Of a stretch of 64,000 nt of DNA, positions 58,095 through 64,000 are shown in pieces. The position numbers and the translations under genes were made by a program. How positions within the stretch are numbered: position 1 is the first letter of the stretch; each line of letters begins with the position of its first letter. Location: positions 1,612,001 through 1,676,000 of the forward strand of contig JBCAML010000012.1 of NCBI GenBank assembly GCA_038503075.1, in the 5' to 3' direction. The notes beneath the pieces are model-generated. The model worked only from the letters and a program-made list of their open reading frames with translations. It had not been told where the DNA came from and did no database searches. This DNA comes from Gyromitra esculenta (Eukaryota > Ascomycota > Pezizomycetes > Pezizales > Discinaceae).

Positions 58095-61000
58095 ATGGCT
58101 GGTATTGCTAGAATGTGGGCTATACTCATAGCTGCGCTTTTGCTTGTACCACTGCGAGATGTATCGGCGGAAAAAGTTTCAAAGAACCCAACTGATACCA
58201 TCACGAGCGCAGGTAAGGAAAAATTCTCATGTCTTTTTTACTTGGGGAAATGGGCTAACAATTATTACTTGTTCCAATCAGGGGATAGCACTCGGAGCGG
58301 GTATATGGACAATCATAATATGGACCCTAATGTCGTGCAATCTGGAAGCTTCGATATGATTTGGACAAAGAAACTGATGGGCAATTGGAACGGTTTCACA
58401 GAGCGTAAGTTAGCAACTTTTATTTATGTTGGCGTGTGCATGCAATTGAGAGATTTCTTTTTTCTCACTCTTCCATAGAAATCTACGCCCAACCTCTTGT
58501 CTTCACTCCCGATGGCGGAAAGCAATATGTCTATGTTATCTCCCAACAGAACTATGCATACATTCTCGATGCCATCACCGGCGACATTATTACTTATCGG
58601 CAACTCAAGATCCCATTCTTGGTCACCCCTGATCTTCAAGGCTGCAACGACGTTGCGGACTGCATCGGCTCCACGGCAACAGGTGTAATTGACCCAGACA
58701 CGGGCACCTGGTATGTAACGACAAAAACTTATGTGGATCAGTCAATAACTACTCCTCAAGGTCTCAAGGCTGGAAGGTACTGGATTCACGCATTGGATGT
58801 TATGACGTTAGAGTCCAAGCCGAATTTCCCAATCCCATTGGAAGGTATCGTGGCGGATAATGCGCCATGGAGGATGTTTGAGGGTGGAAAACATCACCAA
58901 CGTCCAGCGTTGCTGCAAGTTGGCAACTATGTTTATGCGGGTTTTGCATCACATTGCGTGCAATGGAATTTTACGGGGTGGATCATTGGATGGCATGCAA
59001 CTGAAGGTCGACTGGTGACGAAGTACGCTATGGAAGGTGGCCACGAGACAAGCGGTATCGGCGGAGGCGTTTGGATGTCAGGCGGTGGTTTGGCGAGCGA
59101 TAATCCTGGACGAATGTTTTTTGCAACTGGAAATGGCTACGCAAGTCAGTTGGCTGATGATCCAGTTCCTGGGCGACAGCCCCCAACAGCGCTTGAAGAA
59201 GCGGTGGTCAATATGGCAATCAATGATGACGGTAGTTTAACACCGACGGATTTCTTCATGCCATGGGAAAAGCGTGATCTCGATGGGATGGATAAGGATT
59301 TAGGAACTTCCGGGTTTGTTTTACTTCAACCGAATATCTTCTCCACCGACACAGTCAAGCGCATTGGCTGCGTTGCTGGGAAGACTGGAAAGCTCTACTT
59401 CCTCAACTTAGATGACCTCGGGGGATACCAAATGGGTGCTAATCGCAAGGATAAAGCACTGCAAGTTGTCGAAATGGCAGGCCCTGTCTTTGCTTCCGCT
59501 GGAACATGGCCATTCGACGGAGGATATGTTTATGTGACCCCAGTCGGCCATCAAACTGTTGCGTTCAAATTTGGAAAGAACAGCGACGGGAATCCAGTCT
59601 TCTCCCAAGCAGGTGTCACCGCAGAATCTGCTGCAGGGAGACAAGGCGTTGGCCACTCCACCGTTACTTCGCTGAATGGCCAACCAGGTTCGGGGATTCT
59701 ATGGATCGTGGATGTCGACGGTTCTAACCTTCGGGCCTGCGGAACCGTTCCTGTCAATGGCATACTCCCGACTTTGGCCCTCTTTAACAATGTAGGGCAG
59801 ACAAAATTTTCCAGACCGAGTTTTGGAGATGGTAAGGTCTATCTGACTACGCATACCGGGTATGTGACAGCATTCGGATCCCCGGTTAACATGCCATTGA
59901 ACTGCTCCTCTCCATATGATGCTGGCACAGTCAATATCGGGAATACATCTACCACGACAATAACCTGCAAAGCTAAGATTCCGCTTACTATCAACACTAT
60001 TGATGTTGACCTTGCAACTCACTTCACTTTGTTCGACTTTGTTGTGCCTAAGACAATGGCTATCGGTGATGCCTTTTCGTTCAAGGCAAATTTTACTCCA
60101 AAGTCTGTTGGGCCTCTCGGTACCAACATCAATCTCCGTACTACCAATGGCGGCACTCAGCAGTATGCTATCAGCACGCCAGTAGTTATTCGTGGTATCG
60201 CATTATCTCAGAGTCCAATTCTTACCATCCAGCCGAATGTCTTATCTTTCGGGGAATTTATTTTAGATAGTGATAGTGCTGGCGAGAACCTTCAGTTTAC
60301 TATTGAGAATGACGGCCAAAATCCCCTGGTCATCAATAGCTACCAAATCAGTTTGAATAGCTCTACGGGTCCGTTCTTGTCCGGAGATTCTAGGGTGGCA
60401 GGCCCCTTTAAATTTGTCGATCTCCCTGCTGTTGGCTCCTCGGTGCCCGGAAGTTCTTCCATTTCCACAACCGTCAACTTCAATAGTTCTACCTCGGGGT
60501 ATTTCTCGGCTTACCTGATCGTCAATACTAATGGTGGTATCCAAACTGTGGGGGTATTCGGAACAGCTGGATCAGCACCAAAAGCGAAGTTGGAATGGCA
60601 GCTTGCAAACGGTACTTGGGTAGAATTTCAGGAGAGTGTCCCGTTCGCATTTGGGCTGGTTCCTCTGGGAACACAGCAATTCCGGGTCATGCGCCTTAGT
60701 AACCTTGGAGGAACAACTCTCACAACCACTGTTTCTAAGCCTCCGGTTTCCGGTGCGCTTGCTGCTGTCAATGCACTAGGATCCCTTGCAGAAGGTTCCC
60801 AGGTTTTACCAGGATCGTATGCTGAGGCCACCCTCATCTGTTCTCCACCCAAGTCCCAAGTTAACGAGGATCCAACAAATCTCACTGCTGTATGGACGAT
60901 GAATAATAACGACGGCTCGTTTGGAAAGCATCAGATTGAATTTACATGTAATGGGGCTTCGACTCAGGTTGGTCCGTTGGATGCAGATGGGTCGGCTAAT

Positions 61001-64000
61001 TACCGTTACTTGGGCTGTTATCAAGACGCAAATCCAAATAGAAATCTGGAAGAACTGTTATATTACAGTAAAAATAACACCAACGGAATGTGTCAGATGG
61101 ACTGTAGCGCTCAGCCGCAGAAATTTCCTTTCGCAGCCACTGAGTATGAGGGCGAATGTAAGTATCTTATCAAAAATCACTCGCTAATATATTTAGTTTT
61201 TTCTGGTGACTAATTTCTTGGGGTAGGCTGGTGCGGAAGCAAACCACCAAAGGTTAAAGTTGATGATACGTTTTGTCAATACCTTTGTAATGGTAACTTT
61301 ATGGAGTACTGTGGTGGAGATGGTGCTTATATGAGTTTATTCGCTGATCGTCGCCTATACACTCCTGAGAATTTGACCACATCTTCTACTAGCTCTATTG
61401 CCAGCTCAACGACGTCAAGTACCACTTCCTCATCTTCATCAGTTCCTACTAGTACCGATAGACCGAACTTTCAATACCTCGGATGCGTCAACGAAGGAAC
61501 TAATGGAAGGGCGCTTGCCAGAGACTCCACTACAAGCTCAGCTTTAACAATAGAATCATGCCAGAATTACTGCACAGACAAAGGATATCCACTATCGGGA
61601 ATGGAGTACTCAACGGAGTGTTATTGTGGATCCAAGCTCGAAAACGGCGCTATAATAGGTGGGTCTACTCAATGCATTATGAATTGCGGAGGAAATAGCA
61701 ATGAGATTTGTGGTGGCCCTGGAGCTCTTTCAGTTTACAATAACACTGCACTCCTTCCTCCAAAGTTGCCTGCTATTGTTCCGAATGTCGACAACTACTA
61801 TACTCAAGGTTGCTACGCCGAGGGGGTTGGCGAGCGCGCTTTAGCCGGATCCGCAACCTCTGCATCGAATATGACAGTGACAACGTGCGTCAATTTCTGC
61901 AAAGGAGTTGGCTTTAAATATGCGGGGACCGAGTATGCCACCGAGTGCTACTGCGGTGCCAGTATCGCGGCAACCGCGGCAAAGGTTGTTGATGGAGGCT
62001 GTAGCATGTTGTGCGGTGGCGATGCTTTTTCGTACTGCGGTGGCCCGGGAAGGTTGAACGTATATGCTTCTGTGGCTTCTGGTACTACTTCTTCAGCAAC
62101 TTCTAGTGCCACATCGATTTCCACTTCTATCCTTCCTAGTAGCTCCGTGGTAGTTACTAGTAACTTTTCGATAACATCGGTATCTTCTATCTTGTTTTCG
62201 ACGACCTCATCAATTACAACGTCTCCCACTGCTAGGCCGAACTTCAAATATCTGGGATGTGCAAATGAGGGGGCATCCGGACGAGCACTCAGCAAAGATA
62301 GTTTTGCTAATTCAACAATGACACTTGAGAAATGCCAGGACTATTGTACGACTAAGGGCTATCCTCTTTCTGCTGTGGAATATTCAACAGAATGCTACTG
62401 TGGCAATGCTTTAGAGAATGGTTCTATTATTGGAGGGTCGACAACTTGCAATATGGGCTGCGGAGGTAACCCTTCCGAAACTTGTGGTGGTCCTGGCGCA
62501 TTATCAGTCTATAACAATACCGCCATCACCCCACCAAAACAACCAGCGACGATTCCTAGTGTTGATTCGTACATTTCCAAGGGTTGCTACAAGGAGGGTG
62601 TTAATGAGCGTGCGTTAGCAGCAGCCACCACGGCTGCGTCAAATATGACAGTGGGGGCCTGTGTCAGCTACTGCGAAGCTGCCGGCTATATATATGCTGG
62701 ATTAGAGTACTCTACCGAATGCTACTGTGGAGCAACAATTGGAATAACAGCTGTTCAGGCTGCTGATGCCGATTGTAGTATGTTTTGTGGAGGTGATGCA
62801 TTTTCTTTCTGCGGGGGACCAAGCAGACTGAATATTTATGCCGCAGTGGCCTCAAATAGCACAACAACTAGTTCTATCAGCTCTGGCATAACGTCTGTTT
62901 CTCCCTCAGTTGCAGCCATTTCATCGGTGGTGACCTCGAGTACTAGCACAATCATCTCGTCCTCCTTAACTTCCTCAGTATCAGCTACACCAACAGGCAG
63001 ACCAAATTTCATTTACCTTGGATGTGCGAACGAAGGGGTTAACGGGAGAGCTCTCGGCAAAGACGCCTATGCAAATTCAACCATGACACTCGTTATGTGT
63101 CAAGATTATTGTACAGCTAAAGGATATTCGTTATCAGGAGTTGAATACTCAACCGAGGTATGTATGAGAGGGTGTTTATATTTTACGTTACACTGACGGA
63201 AAATAGTGCTACTGCGGAAACCTTCTAGAAAACAGCTCGATTATTGGTGGATCAACAGCTTGCACTATGCCATGCAGTGGAAACCCTAATCTGACTTGCG
63301 GTGGACCTAGCGCCTTATCGGTTTATAATAATACCGCGATCGTTCCGCCGAAACAACCTGCTGTCGTTCCGAATGTGGACAACTATTTATCCCAAGGGTA
63401 GGTCGCCCTTCGTTTTTTAGTTTTATAGACTATGATGCTAATTATTTCGTTTTAGGTGTTATACGTATGTTTTTATTTTATATTTCTTGTAGGTTTAATG
63501 TTGGGGACGCTACTGATAATTATCATAGGGAGGGAGTTGGCGAACGTGCGCTGGGCTCTTCAGCAACTTCAACTTCATCTATGAACGTCACTTCCTGTGT
63601 CGACTACTGCAGAGCAAAGGGGTTCAAGTATGCTGGTGTGGAATACTCTACTGAGGTGTGCTCCAGCCTCTCATTATTTATGTGGCAGGAGGCAGCTAAC
63701 AAATTGGTTTATCGTTAGTGCTACTGTGGTAGTATCATAGCAAGCACAGCAAATAAGACATCTACCTCGGAGTGTAACATGCTTTGTGGCGGTGACCAGT
63801 ATGCGTTCTGTGGAGGCACAGGTAAGCTGAACATTTATGCTGCAGTTTTAAACGATACTACCTCAAGCTCTACGGTAGCAGAATCAAGCTCTGTTGCAGC
63901 AAACACTACAGCCTCCGGGAGTACTTCAACTACAAGCCCAGTGACTACAGCTTCAGCTTCACAGAATGCTACAAGCACTACGGTTGTCGTCTCATCAACT
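58095..64000 (+). CDS. Giant secreted protein: PQQ-type propeller, Ig-like region and multiple WSC domains (partial, over 1820 aa)
   Basis: Exons 58095-58212, 58282-58404, 58479-61157, 61227-63157, 63207-63397, 63456-63464, 63529-63655 and 63719 to the window end, still open. Residues 1-25 are a signal peptide. About residues 40-600 resemble a quinoprotein-type beta-propeller (YVISQQNYAYILDAITGD, KLYFLNLDDLGGYQ blades). About 600-900 is Ig-like, with an LSFGEFILDSDSAGENLQF strand pair like those of choice-of-anchor proteins. From about 921 come seven Cys-rich WSC domains (approximate starts 921, 1052, 1162, 1310, 1421, 1565 and 1670), each with YLGC or QGCY, a CYCG or CWCG core and CGGP/CGGD ends. 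Ser/Thr-rich linkers, probably O-mannosylated, separate domain pairs. WSC domains bind fungal wall or plant glycans, so a wall- or matrix-associated role is likely. Enzyme activity of the propeller is unproven. Confidence 0.9.
61460..63840 (+). repeat. Tandem WSC A-B domain pairs within the coding sequence
   Basis: Domains 2, 4 and 6 share RPNF.YLGC and LSVYNNT borders (type A). Domains 3, 5 and 7 share GCY.EGV.ERAL and LN.YA borders (type B). The A-B pair is repeated three times at about 61460-62070, 62230-62850 and 62998-63840, with Ser/Thr-rich linkers between pairs. Domain 1 is more divergent. Confidence 0.85.

Noticed and set aside
58213..58281. Reading through the first intron of the WSC gene, since it is 69 nt and lacks an in-frame stop
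   Set aside because: Consensus GTAAGG donor, CTAAC-like branch and ATCAG acceptor are present, and the retained peptide would interrupt the sequence; splicing is more likely, though retention is possible.

Overview
The window is nuclear DNA of a filamentous ascomycete. Genes carry short introns (49-86 nt, GT..AG), several proteins belong to fungal secreted families, and the spacers are long, AT-rich and full of decayed inverted-repeat elements. A cerato-platanin, a pectate lyase and a Crinkler-like protein suggest a plant-associated species; Leotiomycetes is a guess, not shown by the sequence.

Nine protein genes could be supported, most with exon joins worked out by reading frame and splice sites: a 2072-aa Gln/Pro-rich protein (8089-14430, +); a cerato-platanin (18197-18619, -); a 447-aa protein with an internal duplication (23026-24434, +); a PL1 pectate lyase in seven exons (26194-27561, -); a nitrilase (31808-32961, -); a five-exon Crinkler-like P-loop NTPase plus nuclease-like protein (41206-43440, -); an NADP-dependent MDR oxidoreductase (50790-52168, +); a ferritin-family protein with an altered ferroxidase site (53485-54343, -); and a giant secreted protein with a PQQ-type propeller, Ig-like region and at least seven WSC domains, which runs off the right edge (58095 to beyond 64000, +). 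No tRNA, rRNA or CRISPR array was found.

The rest, roughly two thirds of the window, is gene-poor. It holds several families of small terminal-inverted-repeat (TIR) elements: a 140-bp family with three copies in the first 5 kb, a head-to-tail array of four related elements at 4785-5695, a 730-bp element carrying a minisatellite at 15815-16545, a 260-bp element upstream of the nitrilase, and two strong hairpins (40550-40680 and 53089-53179). Much of the spacer DNA is TpA-rich with copies differing mainly by transitions, as expected from repeat-induced point mutation (RIP); this is inference.

The genes do not form one pathway. Cerato-platanin, pectate lyase and the WSC protein act outside the cell (plant surface, pectin, cell wall/matrix). 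Nitrilase, MDR reductase and ferritin-like protein are intracellular metabolic or stress functions. The Crinkler-like and duplicated-module proteins look like lineage-specific accessory genes embedded in repeats.
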